DNA of 61,933 nt from Sphaerimonospora mesophila NBRC 14179 = JCM 3151 (GCA_001552515.1 BCRI01000027.1:1-61933); one strand, 5' to 3'. Positions 8,409 through 17,279 are shown, counted from the first letter of the stretch. The notes: a model not told the origin generated them from the letters alone. Numbers and translations are program-made.

Positions 8409-10712
8409 ATGGGGAACACTGGAGGCGGCCGGGCTTCGATCGCGCAGGAGATCAGGGCATTGCTCGACAGGCGGCGTGCCCGACTGCCCGAAGTCCAGGC
8501 GGTGATCACAAACTGGCGAAATGTCGACCAGCAGTTGATCAGTCTCTCGAGCGCACTCGACCTCCTTCGCAACCATCCTTCGGTTCTTCCCGACGCGGCG
8601 GCGGGCCTGGCGATCCCGCAGTTCACGGAGATGCGAGCCCAGGTCGCACAGGTGATCGAGCAGTACACGGCCGTCGAAGCGCGCTTCTCGCGCGACACGG
8701 TCAACATCGGGGTCAGCGGGAGCGCCCGCATGGGCAAGAGCACGCTCCTGCAGTCGATCTCGGGACTCGGCGACGAGCAGATCCCGACCGGCCGAGACCT
8801 TCCGGTAACAGCCATTCGGAGCCGTATATACAATTCGCCGGATTTGCGACGAGCCGTCCTCCGGCTGCATTCTCCCGAGTCGTTTCTCGACGAAGTCATC
8901 AAGGCGTACCACCTGGAGCTGGGGTTCGATCAGTGGCCGACGACACTCGACGAGTTCCGGACCTGGAACTATCCGGCGGAATTGAGCGACCCGAAACCGG
9001 ACAAGGTCTCGCTGCTCGCACGTCTCCGGGACATCCACGCCGCGCTGTGGTCGTACGAGCAGGATCTCTGTCGCGCGGAGAGGGAGATGGTGGTCGGCCT
9101 CGACCACCTCCGGCAGTTCGTCGCGTACCCGACCCACGAGTCGCAGCACTCCACCGACCCGGTCCCGCGGCGCTACCTCGCGGTCAGGGACGCGCGCATC
9201 GACTGCGCGTTCCCCCACGCCGAGGTCGACCGACTGGGGATCATCGACCTGCCGGGTCTCGGAGAGATCGCGGCGGGCGCCGAGAGCCACCACGTCACCG
9301 GACTGCGGCACGAGGTCGACGTCGTGCTGCTCATCAAGAAGGCGAGCGAGACGTCGGCGTTCTGGACCGCCGCGGACGCGCAGGCTCTCAAGTTGCTCGA
9401 CCTCGCACGCGGGTCGATCCGGAACCGGGGCGACTTCGTCTATCTCGTCGTCAACACTCCGAAGGGCGCCGAGTCGCTGGCCGATCCGCTGCGGGCGCAC
9501 ATCACGCATCAGGTCAACGACGGACAGCCGGGCAAGTACTTCACCGTACTGGACACCGACGCCGCCGAACCGGAATCGGTACGCGGCGGAGTGCTGTCAC
9601 CACTGCTGACCGCGCTGGCGGCCCGGCTGCCCGTGATGGACGAGGAATGTCTCGCGGGGGCACGGGAGGCGGCCGCCGGCACGGCGGCCGGGATCGAGCT
9701 CATGCTCGCCGATCTGACCACGGCCATGCGGTCGGTGCGGGCGGCGTCGGGAGACGTCACCGAGACCATCGCCGACCAGGCGCGCAAGCTCCGCGAAGAC
9801 CTCGCGATCGAGCTCAACGCCCTGGTCGCGGAGCTGCGGGCACGGGTGATGGCCGACGAGGACGACCCGGAGTACGTCTCGGCGATCAAGGCCGTGTACG
9901 GCGACGTCGTGGCCTGGATCGAGGGCGGCTTCGGCATCGGTGCGGAGACCTGGCAGGCCGCCGCGTTCCGCGCCTTCGGCACCGACGGCTCCGGCCGATA
10001 CGCCGATGAGCAGATCAACCGGATCCGCGTGGAGATCGGCAATCGGTTCGCCGCACTCGACACCTTCTACTCCGGGCAGATCGAGCGGACTCGGCGCGAT
10101 GTCGGCCTGATCCTTCGACGGCACTGCGGCGACCTCCTGACCGGCGCCGGTGAAGGCACGGCGCTGCTCACCGAGCTCGCCGATCTGCTGGACAACCCCC
10201 GCAACCCGTGCCCGGCACTCCACCAGGCCGTCACGGGGCTGCTGGCCCTGCGCATGGAGTACCGCAGTCACCTGCACCCCCTACTGCGCCCGCAGCTCGA
10301 CGGCCTGCGCATGCAGTACGAGGATCCCCGCACCGGCCGGCCGGTCGCCGTGATCGTGCCCGAGCTGACCGAGAAGGGCGCACGGGACCTCTACGTCAAC
10401 TTCACACACCTCGCCGAGAACGCCGCGCACGAGGTGCGCAAAGCCCTGATGGCCGGCGAGATGACGCCCGTCATGGTGACGTACGCCGCCGTCGAGCACT
10501 TCGTGGACGCCTTCATCCGGTCCGGCGCGTCGAACGAGCTCGGCTCGCCCGGCTCGGAGCGGGAGTTCGAGCGGTTCGCGCGTGCCTACCGCGACGAGCT
10601 CTGGCCTGGCGCCTACCAGGGCATCGCCGAGGGCAACGTCCGCTATGACCGGGTGATGACGCTCATCGACACGCTGTACGGCACACTCGCCGAGGCCAGG
10701 AGGGCCGCATGA
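8409..10712 (+). CDS. Dynamin-like large GTPase, locus B
   Basis: 767 aa from ATG 8409, which has no clear ribosome site; a TTG at 8460 preceded by AGGAG is an alternative start. A helical N-terminus (1-95) precedes the G domain: G1 GSARMGKS at 104-111, a conserved PTGRDLPVTA switch I (126-135) and G3 DLPG at 280-283. The G4 position reads VVNTPKG rather than N/TKxD. The C-terminal ~400 residues are mainly helical, consistent with a dynamin-type stalk. No membrane helix is seen. The next GTPase gene overlaps its stop (ATGA). Bacterial dynamin-like proteins act on membranes, including in stress or phage defence; this role is inference. Confidence 0.8.
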   Translation: MGNTGGGRASIAQEIRALLDRRRARLPEVQAVITNWRNVDQQLISLSSALDLLRNHPSVLPDAAAGLAIPQFTEMRAQVAQVIEQYTAVEARFSRDTVNIGVSGSARMGKSTLLQSISGLGDEQIPTGRDLPVTAIRSRIYNSPDLRRAVLRLHSPESFLDEVIKAYHLELGFDQWPTTLDEFRTWNYPAELSDPKPDKVSLLARLRDIHAALWSYEQDLCRAEREMVVGLDHLRQFVAYPTHESQHSTDPVPRRYLAVRDARIDCAFPHAEVDRLGIIDLPGLGEIAAGAESHHVTGLRHEVDVVLLIKKASETSAFWTAADAQALKLLDLARGSIRNRGDFVYLVVNTPKGAESLADPLRAHITHQVNDGQPGKYFTVLDTDAAEPESVRGGVLSPLLTALAARLPVMDEECLAGAREAAAGTAAGIELMLADLTTAMRSVRAASGDVTETIADQARKLREDLAIELNALVAELRARVMADEDDPEYVSAIKAVYGDVVAWIEGGFGIGAETWQAAAFRAFGTDGSGRYADEQINRIRVEIGNRFAALDTFYSGQIERTRRDVGLILRRHCGDLLTGAGEGTALLTELADLLDNPRNPCPALHQAVTGLLALRMEYRSHLHPLLRPQLDGLRMQYEDPRTGRPVAVIVPELTEKGARDLYVNFTHLAENAAHEVRKALMAGEMTPVMVTYAAVEHFVDAFIRSGASNELGSPGSEREFERFARAYRDELWPGAYQGIAEGNVRYDRVMTLIDTLYGTLAEARRAA

Positions 10713-11836
10713 CGACGGATCAGGTCGCATTCAAGATCGGACTGCTCGGCCCGTCTCGAGTCGGCAAGACCTCCCTGGTCACCGCGATGCTGTCCGAGGC
10801 GCAGCGGATGCTCGCGGGGAGCGGGGTGGCCATGGTGGCCGCCGACACGGCCACCGAGGTCGTGATCGACGGTAACCGTGAGGCACTCCAGGGCGACCTT
10901 CTCTCCGGCGAGTTCCTGCACGGGAGTCTTCTGGGCACCGTGGAACCGACGTATTTCAAGCTCGCCCTCGACCCCGGCGTGCCCGATGCGCGCATCGACA
11001 TCGAACTGCTCGACTTCCCCGGTGGCTGGATCAAGCCCAAGGATCGCGTGGGCGTTGAGGACCAGTGGGAGAAGTGCCGGAAGTTCATCGCCGCCAGCAC
11101 GATCCTGCTCGTTCCGGTCGACGCCTCGCTGCTGATGGAGACCACGGAGAAGGAACACCTGCGGCTTCTGCCACAGTTCCTCACCACGGTCCAGGTCGAG
11201 CAGGTGGCGAGGGATTGGGCGATCGAGCGCAACCGCCGCCCCGAGGAACCCGCACTTGTGGCGTTCTGCCCGGTGAAGGGCGAGGCGTACTTCAACGACA
11301 ACGGCGGCATCAAGAACCGTTCGGTCCTGCTGCGGCAACGCTTCGACACCGTCTACGCGGGCGTCGTCCAGGCCGTACGCGCCGAGGCGCCGAAGGCGAC
11401 GATTCTCTACGCGCCGGTGGACACCATCGGCTGTGTCGAACTGGTGCGGGCCGACTGGACGAAGTCGTCGACCGGGATATGGGGCTTCGACGCGAAGTAC
11501 CGGGTGCGCGGCAAGGCCGAGATCTCCCGCATGGGCGTGGACGACCTGATGACCGCGATCGCCCAGCAGCTCATCTACGGCAAGCGCCTGGCCGGTGCCC
11601 AGGAGAGTGACGACCTGCGCGCCCTCGCGAACCGGGCAGCGGAGTACGCGGAGCGCAGCGAGGGCTTCTTCCGCGACATCTGGTTGTGGGTCAACCGGGA
11701 GCGCCAGGCACGACGCACGGCCGCCGCACAGCACGACAGGGAGGCGCGAGAGGCGCTGCATCGGGTGCTGGCACTGGACGCGGTTCTGGAGAAGATCGCA
11801 GCCCAGCGCTTCGGCCCGCGGGTGAGCAGACTCTGA
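10709..11836 (+). CDS. Second P-loop GTPase of locus B
   Basis: 375 aa; its ATG overlaps the stop of the dynamin-like gene. G1 GPSRVGKT at 14-21 and G3 DFPGG at 102-106 are clear. The expected G4 is replaced by AFCPVKGEA, so nucleotide specificity is uncertain. The C-terminal 80 residues are Ala/Arg/Glu-rich and probably helical, ending in a basic tail. The DxPGG form of G3 is shared with the GTPase at 1883-2878, supporting a common family for both loci. A membrane protein gene follows 11 bp downstream. It is likely a switch working with the large GTPase and membrane partner; the process controlled is unknown. Confidence 0.8.
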   Translation: MTTDQVAFKIGLLGPSRVGKTSLVTAMLSEAQRMLAGSGVAMVAADTATEVVIDGNREALQGDLLSGEFLHGSLLGTVEPTYFKLALDPGVPDARIDIELLDFPGGWIKPKDRVGVEDQWEKCRKFIAASTILLVPVDASLLMETTEKEHLRLLPQFLTTVQVEQVARDWAIERNRRPEEPALVAFCPVKGEAYFNDNGGIKNRSVLLRQRFDTVYAGVVQAVRAEAPKATILYAPVDTIGCVELVRADWTKSSTGIWGFDAKYRVRGKAEISRMGVDDLMTAIAQQLIYGKRLAGAQESDDLRALANRAAEYAERSEGFFRDIWLWVNRERQARRTAAAQHDREAREALHRVLALDAVLEKIAAQRFGPRVSRL

Positions 11837-11847
11837 GAGGAGCGCCC

Positions 11848-12909
11848 ATGCATGTCCATCTCCGCACGCGCGGCACCGACATCGACTACCGCTTCATCGG
11901 CGACACCCCGAAGGCGTTCTGGTGGAGCGAGTACAAGCGGCGCGGCCTGACCGACCATGAAAAACCGGTGATCGTCGTCGAGTCCGACGGCGCCGGCTGG
12001 CGTATCTACCTCCACGGTGCCGAGTCCCGCCGCAGGGACAACCGCACCACCCCGATCACCTTCAGCATCGTCCTGGCTTCCGGCGCCCCGGAACACGGGG
12101 ACCGTGACGACGCGGCGGATCGGGAATTCGCGTTCAGGCTGATCAACCTGTGGCTGGAGGCCGTGAGCGAGCCGTCCGGCCGGTCAACGGTCGCCGAACG
12201 GCTGGACGAGGTGCTGCCCGCCATTACCGTCGACCACTGGTTGGCATCCGGGGTCGACCCGGAGTCCGCCCGCGCCGCCGAGAAGGCGGTACGGATGGCC
12301 TTCTCGTCCGGTCTTTCCGAACCGGAGCCTCCGATCGCGGTCTCCACATCGGAACCTCCTTATCGGCGATGGCTGGGCGATCTCTCGGACGAGAAGAGCC
12401 GTGAGACGTTCGTGGCCCACGTGCGGGAGCTCCTCGACGGGCGGCAGGGCAAGGCGCTGATCCTGACGTTCGTCCAGGCCCCGGATGATCCAGTGGTGGC
12501 GGACCTGGCGGCAGCGGAAACCGGCGATCTGGCTCTGTTGGCCGCCCGACGTGGCCGGACCCCGGTGGAGGGGATGCACCCCCTGGGAAAAGCCGAACCG
12601 GTCCTTCCCGCAGACGGGAAGGACCTTCGAAGCAGGAGACCACGGCCCATGGGCAGGAAACGGCTCCCACTGGTGGCCCTGGCGGTGGTGATCCTGCTGG
12701 TGGGTCTGATCGCGTGGCTGATGCTGACCGGGACGGGAAACGCCACACCACTACCGGCGCTCAGCGCCGCGGCCACGACGATCACCTCATGCCCGACGAG
12801 CAAGATCTCTCCAGATATGACGCCGGGCGAACAGCCGGAGCGACCGACCTCGGACCCGAGAGCGCATCGACCGTGGTCTTGCTCAGCATCGACCGCGGCC
12901 GCCCGATGA
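11848..12909 (+). CDS. Locus B single-pass membrane protein, probably C-terminally frameshifted
   Basis: 353 aa from ATG 11848 with AGAGGAG upstream. The N-terminal 265 residues are soluble and match no family I know (WWSEYKRRG near 25-33; PITFSIVLASG near 69-79). A basic patch RRPRPMGRKR precedes one strong membrane helix at 274-293. After about residue 315 the encoded tail (PERPTSDPRAHRPWSC) looks non-native, while another frame on the same strand reads as good protein for about another 100 residues. The outer domain has therefore probably been shifted out of frame, either by a real mutation or by a sequence error. Coupled to the two GTPases upstream; likely the membrane output or sensor of the locus. 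Confidence 0.65.
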   Translation: MHVHLRTRGTDIDYRFIGDTPKAFWWSEYKRRGLTDHEKPVIVVESDGAGWRIYLHGAESRRRDNRTTPITFSIVLASGAPEHGDRDDAADREFAFRLINLWLEAVSEPSGRSTVAERLDEVLPAITVDHWLASGVDPESARAAEKAVRMAFSSGLSEPEPPIAVSTSEPPYRRWLGDLSDEKSRETFVAHVRELLDGRQGKALILTFVQAPDDPVVADLAAAETGDLALLAARRGRTPVEGMHPLGKAEPVLPADGKDLRSRRPRPMGRKRLPLVALAVVILLVGLIAWLMLTGTGNATPLPALSAAATTITSCPTSKISPDMTPGEQPERPTSDPRAHRPWSCSASTAAAR

Positions 12910-13160
12910 ACCTGCGCGCGGCATGGGCGACCACGGACGGGGTCAACCTGAGTGCGGATATCACGCAGACCACGCCAGGTCTCGATGCGAGCCCCTGGAC
13001 AGGAACTCTGTCCGTCGAATGGCGATATATCGTCCCCGGCGAGGATGTCGGCAGACCCCTGGGCCGATTGACGCCGGACATCGTCAAACGCACTTTGAAA
13101 GATAAGTTCGGTTCATATGAGGTCGTCTCAGTCGATCTCGAATTAGGACGAGACGATGGA
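12789..13160 (+). pseudogene. Out-of-frame C-terminal domain of the locus B membrane protein
   Basis: A reading frame offset from the membrane gene encodes plausible globular sequence, for example STVVLLSIDRGRPMNLRAAW, WTGTLSVEWRYIVPGEDVG and TLKDKFGSYEVVSVDLELG. It lacks a good ribosome site and continues where the upstream product turns into low-quality sequence, so the simplest view is one gene broken by a frameshift near 12840-12880. A separate small gene starting at ATG 12789 is the alternative. Confidence 0.5.
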
Positions 13161-13348
13161 ACACCACCGCCCATGTCGTGCTGCTCGTCATCTACACCGA
13201 GCGGATGGAGGAGTGCCGAGAGTTCTATGGCGCGCTCGGCATCCGCTTCGAGCGGGAGCAGCACGGCCACGGCCCGCAGCACCATACCGCTGTACTGCCA
13301 GACGGCACCGTCTTCGAGCTGTATCCGGCCACGGCCGGACGTCCCATC
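13160..13348 (+). pseudogene. VOC-fold (glyoxalase-like) protein fragment
   Basis: The frame reads AHVVLLVIYTERMEECREFY, then LGIRFEREQHG and TVFELYPATAGRP, the first beta-alpha-beta module of a vicinal-oxygen-chelate protein. After about 60 residues the similarity stops and the frame decays to 13435. There is no start codon with a ribosome site and no second VOC module, so it appears to be a remnant fused by deletion to the end of GTPase locus B. Confidence 0.6.
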
Positions 13349-13437
13349 GACAGGCGTTCGATCACCCGCTGCACCGCCACTCGGAGATCGTCTACGGGAC
13401 AGTTCACAGTGAGAGCAACGAGCGATCACCCGTGATC

Positions 13438-16326
13438 TCATCCGAACCACAGGACTGAATCAACGCGGTCTGGGGCGCTGGCGCGCAGGAGGGCGAAGAG
13501 CAGCCCGCCGGTTCCGGTGAACAGCGACGAGGTGAGAGTCGACAGGTGTGAAGCGGCTGTCCGGCGGGCGAGCATGGTCACGATGCTGTTCAACCGGTCC
13601 TCCTGCTCGGTATCAGGTGCCCGTCGGCAGATCTCCGTGAACGCGTCCACCGCACCAGAGGTGCCACAGCACAGCCCGGGCGACACGGTGCCTGTGAGGT
13701 CGTCGTTCGATGCGGCGAGCGCCGGGACCGTCAGGCCGTCCGGGTACGGGTCGCCCAAATCCTCGGCCACGGAGAAACGGCTCAGCAGTGCGCCCGTCCG
13801 GCCGTTGCACCATGACCAGGTCACGTATTCCTGGTCCTCGGGAAAACGGCCGTCCCGCCATCCCTTCTGGTTCGGGCGCCATGACTGGTCATCGAACCGC
13901 ATGGCCTCCGCGGCCAGGTCCAGTGCCTTGGAGTTTTCCCTGAGCCGGCCCCACCTGGCGAGCGCCATCGCGATCCCGGACGTGCCGTGGCTGACATGCG
14001 GCAGCGCCTTGGCCGGATCCTGGCTCCAGCAGACACCGTTGGGACCCTGTGCGGCCCGCTGGATGAGTTGATCTGCAGTCTGGTCGATCACTGGGGTCAA
14101 TTCATCGGCGCCGGTTCGCTGATGCAGTGACAGAAGGCCAAGGAGCAGGCCCGCGCGCCCGTAAAGGAGTTCGTCCTTGGGGTCGGACAGTGCCAGCTCC
14201 GGTCCCCAGGTGACGGCGATACGGCAGGCCGCCCTGAGGATGTCGTCGCGGCCCGCAGCCGCTCCTACCCTGCCCATGGCGAAGATGAGGCCACCGATCC
14301 CCCTGGCCATGCCACCCGTCCGCTGACGGCTGATGGGCGGCGTCCCTGCCACGAGTGGCGTGAAGATATCGGCTGCGAGCTCACGCCAGCGGTCCCGTCC
14401 GAGGAGGCGGCCCGCTTCTGCGAGCGCGACGGCCGTTCCCGCCGACCCGTCGTACAGCGCCTCGGGGTCCACATGGCTCATGATGGCGCCAAGCGCCGGT
14501 ACGTATTGGGCATACGCCCACGACCCCAGGTCTGCGCAGTTTTCCAGGGTGTCGGCGAACGCATCGGCGATGATCTCGATCTGCCGGAGCATCGCGGCGT
14601 TCGCGTCGGGCTCGGCGTCCGTCGCGACGATTCGGCCGACCAGCCGTTTGTGTGCGAGCTGCTCGCGGATGGCCACCACCTGCAGGGAAAGGTCGGTCCG
14701 GTCCATCGACGCGACGCGGGCGATCCCGTCCTCCACCGGCGCGCGGTGCAGGCTCGAGGCCCGGGTGCCGGCTTCCAGCTCGAAGCGTGGGATGTCGCCC
14801 CGCATGAGCTGCCGTACTTCGGCGTCCGTCCAGTCGGTGATCATGTCCCGGCGCATCTCGCCGAGCGCTGCCAGGCTGTCGCCGATCACCTGTTCCCGGC
14901 GCTGGGATGAGAGGAAGGGAACAGAGCTGAAGCTCTGGGACAGGAGTGTCGCGTATTCCATCGTCGGTCGCAGGATGGCACGGACGCGCACCCCCTCCAC
15001 GAGTTCGCGAAGCGCGGCAGGAGAAAGGATGCCTGTCCCGGTTCGCTGGGCTGACAGGTACTCGTACGCTGCCTGGAACCCTTCGACGATGGTCTCGGTG
15101 TAATCCGTCGGGAGGTAGGGCCCATGGCCGGTGTGCGGCAGGTTCGGGTGGCCGGTCACCCGAATGGGGAGATTCCGGACCTGCATGTCATCCGAGCCGA
15201 TCCCGCAGAGGACGGGCCCCAGAACCGGCTCGTCACCGGACGAAGTCAGTGCTCCGATGAAGTACTCCGCAGGGCGCCCGGTTTCGCGGGCGTCAAAGGG
15301 GGACCGCATCAGTCCGGGCAGAAGCCCGGACTCCAGCACCGAGTGGCGGACCGGGATACCGGCCTCCAGCACGTCGGGGTCGGTGTCGGCCAGCACCTGC
15401 CCCGTGCTGGACAGCTGCAGCCGAGTACGCAGCAGCGGCTCCGCATCGATCACCAGCGGATACTCAGAGCTGACGATGACATTCTCATGATGCAGATCGA
15501 AGGTGCCGATCGCGTGCGCGAGCGCGAGCAGAGCGCCGTAGCGCAGGTAGCAGCGGTGCACGGCTGCCTCGTCCGGGCAGGGATCGTTGGCGACCAGCTC
15601 CATAAACCCGTAGTCCTCGCCCGAAATAGTGCGGCAAGTCCGCATGGGAATGCCGAGTGCACCGGGCACCACCTGCGCCGCCAGCTTCGACCAGGCGATT
15701 TCGCAGGTCAGGGTCCTGGGCTTGTAGACCACTCGATGCGGGCCCAGAGCCAGGATGGCGGCGGACCGGCCGCCCTGGTGGGGATCGGAGATCCCGAACT
15801 CCGCTCCGGACAGCGGGTCAGGACTGTCCGGGTTCATGCCCGCCAAGTCCGCGACTTCGGCCTGGTGGGCGGCCAGCCGCGCGACCAGCTCGGTGACCGC
15901 GTCCAGCCAGTCGTTTTTGACCGTGTCGACGAGCCGCCCCAGTTCAGGCAGCGGACCGTCCGGTTCCATCAGGCGCCCGGCCTTCTCGTAGGCCACGTAT
16001 TGGTCTAGCCAGTCCCGCCCGGCGCCCTCGGGGGCGATGCCCGGGGACGCCGGGCGGGGACGCCACAGTCCATCAAGCGCGAGATGGAAGCTGGTGTACC
16101 TCTGCACCACGATGAGATTCGTCAGATCCGCGAGACGACCGGCGAACCACGAAACGAAGTCCGTCAGTGCCCCTTCCGTGACCGGATACGGGCTGTCCGC
16201 GAGTCGGTGCCGCAAGCTGGACGTGGCTTCCCGAATGTGTTCGTCGAGCAGTTCGGGAAGAACCGGCCGCGATGCGATATCGCGCGCTTCCGACGCGGCG
16301 ATGGTCTCCTCGTGGCTGTTCTGCAT
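13438..16326 (-). CDS. lanM: Class II lanthipeptide synthetase LanM, CCG type
   Basis: 962 aa, the usual LanM size. The N-terminal dehydratase has kinase-like catalytic residues: K202 in VVYKPRTL, D277/H279/EN281-282 in FDLHHEN, and D294/E296 in VIDAEP. It phosphorylates then eliminates Ser/Thr in the precursor. The C-terminal LanC-like cyclase has HGTSGIAMAL and zinc ligands C840 (WCNG), C886 and C887 (LCCG). A Cys replaces the usual His of CHG, giving the three-cysteine site known from ProcM-type enzymes, which tend to be substrate-tolerant. It starts 45 bp after the precursor gene, so the two form an operon. No transporter or leader protease lies nearby. Confidence 0.95.
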   Translation of the reverse strand: MQNSHEETIAASEARDIASRPVLPELLDEHIREATSSLRHRLADSPYPVTEGALTDFVSWFAGRLADLTNLIVVQRYTSFHLALDGLWRPRPASPGIAPEGAGRDWLDQYVAYEKAGRLMEPDGPLPELGRLVDTVKNDWLDAVTELVARLAAHQAEVADLAGMNPDSPDPLSGAEFGISDPHQGGRSAAILALGPHRVVYKPRTLTCEIAWSKLAAQVVPGALGIPMRTCRTISGEDYGFMELVANDPCPDEAAVHRCYLRYGALLALAHAIGTFDLHHENVIVSSEYPLVIDAEPLLRTRLQLSSTGQVLADTDPDVLEAGIPVRHSVLESGLLPGLMRSPFDARETGRPAEYFIGALTSSGDEPVLGPVLCGIGSDDMQVRNLPIRVTGHPNLPHTGHGPYLPTDYTETIVEGFQAAYEYLSAQRTGTGILSPAALRELVEGVRVRAILRPTMEYATLLSQSFSSVPFLSSQRREQVIGDSLAALGEMRRDMITDWTDAEVRQLMRGDIPRFELEAGTRASSLHRAPVEDGIARVASMDRTDLSLQVVAIREQLAHKRLVGRIVATDAEPDANAAMLRQIEIIADAFADTLENCADLGSWAYAQYVPALGAIMSHVDPEALYDGSAGTAVALAEAGRLLGRDRWRELAADIFTPLVAGTPPISRQRTGGMARGIGGLIFAMGRVGAAAGRDDILRAACRIAVTWGPELALSDPKDELLYGRAGLLLGLLSLHQRTGADELTPVIDQTADQLIQRAAQGPNGVCWSQDPAKALPHVSHGTSGIAMALARWGRLRENSKALDLAAEAMRFDDQSWRPNQKGWRDGRFPEDQEYVTWSWCNGRTGALLSRFSVAEDLGDPYPDGLTVPALAASNDDLTGTVSPGLCCGTSGAVDAFTEICRRAPDTEQEDRLNSIVTMLARRTAASHLSTLTSSLFTGTGGLLFALLRASAPDRVDSVLWFG

Positions 16327-16371
16327 GGGTGCCTACCCCCAACCGTCTGTGCGCTATGGAGCGTTGAACTG

Positions 16372-16704
16372 TCAGACGCAGGCCAGAGAGGCGAGCGACC
16401 CTGCGGCGATCGGAGTGGTGGGCGTACAGGTGGTGCACTCCCACGTCGACGGGCCGCTGCCGGGCTGGGAGCTCGGTCCCTGCGGCGCGGGGTCGGTGCC
16501 GACGAAGGGCGGAAGGGTGATGTGGTGAGTCGTCTCGTCGTCCTCGATGACCTGGATGTTCACGGAATCCGAAAGCGCGAACCCGGCCTCGCGGAGGACT
16601 CCGGCAGGGTCGTTCAGGAAGCGATCCCGCAGTTCCCTGTTGTTCGAGGACTCCATCCTGAGTCGGTCGAGCTTGGTGAGCGGCAGCATGTCAAGACTGG
16701 ACAC
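16372..16704 (-). CDS. lanA: Lanthipeptide precursor with nitrile-hydratase-type leader
   Basis: 110 aa from GTG 16704, with AGGAGG 4 nt upstream. Residues about 26-66 (RDRFLNDPAGVLREAGFAL, then VNIQVIEDDETTHHITLPP) match the NHLP leader type. After a Gly/Pro/Ser-rich linker (67-85) the C-terminal ~25 residues form a Ser/Thr/Cys-rich core: STWECTTCTPTTP followed by IAAGSLASLACV, with three Cys (90, 93, 109) and many Ser/Thr. Up to three thioether rings are possible. The lanM gene follows on the same strand. No GG cleavage site is obvious; processing may occur in the linker by an unlinked protease. Confidence 0.9.
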   Translation of the reverse strand: MSSLDMLPLTKLDRLRMESSNNRELRDRFLNDPAGVLREAGFALSDSVNIQVIEDDETTHHITLPPFVGTDPAPQGPSSQPGSGPSTWECTTCTPTTPIAAGSLASLACV

Positions 16705-17001
16705 ATGACCTCCTGTTGCGACGTTCCGTGTTGGATCTGTTACTTACAGTTACCAAAGGAAGAGGGGCGCGTCCAGTGGAGATTCCTTTAAGAAACGTTT
16801 CACGCGGGAGCTGCAACATTTGGGCGCGGCTCCCCCAAGTGTTACAGCCCCCATCCGCTTGCCCCCGGGGACACAGCGCGGGCGACCGGCCCCGCCTGTC
16901 CCCTTGACCACCCAAGTTTTCCCAGCTCGCCCGCCATCCGGGGACAGGGGGACACAGGGGACGCTTCCAATGGGGCTCAGGGACGATGTAGGTGACACCG
17001 T
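16705..17001. other. Promoter region of the lanthipeptide operon
   Basis: No gene is seen. The part next to lanA (16740-16800) is AT-richer and probably holds the minus-strand promoter. It includes the palindrome at 16792-16801. The remainder is GC-rich without coding character and runs into the terminator of tRNA-Tyr. Confidence 0.45.
16792..16801. promoter_or_regulatory. GAAACGTTTC palindrome upstream of lanA
   Basis: A perfect 10-bp palindrome with central CG, reading TGAAACGTTTCT on the minus strand, about 90 bp upstream of the lanA start. Its form is that of LacI/GalR-family operators. No LacI-family gene is in the window. Confidence 0.4.
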
Positions 17002-17047
17002 AAAAAAGAGCCCCGGACCCGCATCGCTGCTGATCAGGGGCTCTTTT
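17002..17047 (-). terminator. Intrinsic terminator after tRNA-Tyr
   Basis: On the minus strand a stem GGAAAAGAGCCCC (17047-17035 region) pairs with GGGGCTCTTTTTT, ending in a run of six T. It lies just downstream of the tRNA gene, in the right orientation to end its transcript. Confidence 0.8.
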
Positions 17048-17052
17048 CCTGC

Positions 17053-17137
17053 TGGTGGCAGGTCCAGGGTTCGAACCTGGGTAGGCTGAGCCGACGGTTT
17101 TACAGACCGCTCCCTTTGGCCGCTCGGGCAACCTGCC
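17053..17137 (-). tRNA. tRNA-Tyr (GTA)
   Basis: The minus strand folds as a tRNA: acceptor GGCAGGT/ACCTGCC, anticodon loop CTGTAAA (GTA), a long variable arm as expected for bacterial tRNA-Tyr, a T-arm with GGTTCGAACC, discriminator A and an encoded CCA (17053-17055). An intrinsic terminator follows. Confidence 0.95.
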
Positions 17138-17279
17138 TCGTCATCCGCTCGTTCGCGGCGACAGGTAGAAGAATAGCGGACTTCCAGGGTGCACGTGACA
17201 CGCATTGTCCCTGGATGCGACTCGGGCGACCGCTGAGCCCACATCGGCGCACGTGACCGCGTCCGCAGGCCATAGTGGC

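Noticed and set aside
13156-13458. 100-aa frame overlapping the VOC fragment
   Set aside because: Out of frame with the recognisable VOC-fold sequence and Arg/His-rich; treated as noise.
16691-17244. Minus-strand frames running through the tRNA-Tyr region
   Set aside because: They translate tRNA and terminator sequence; the tRNA structure is clear and there is no protein similarity.
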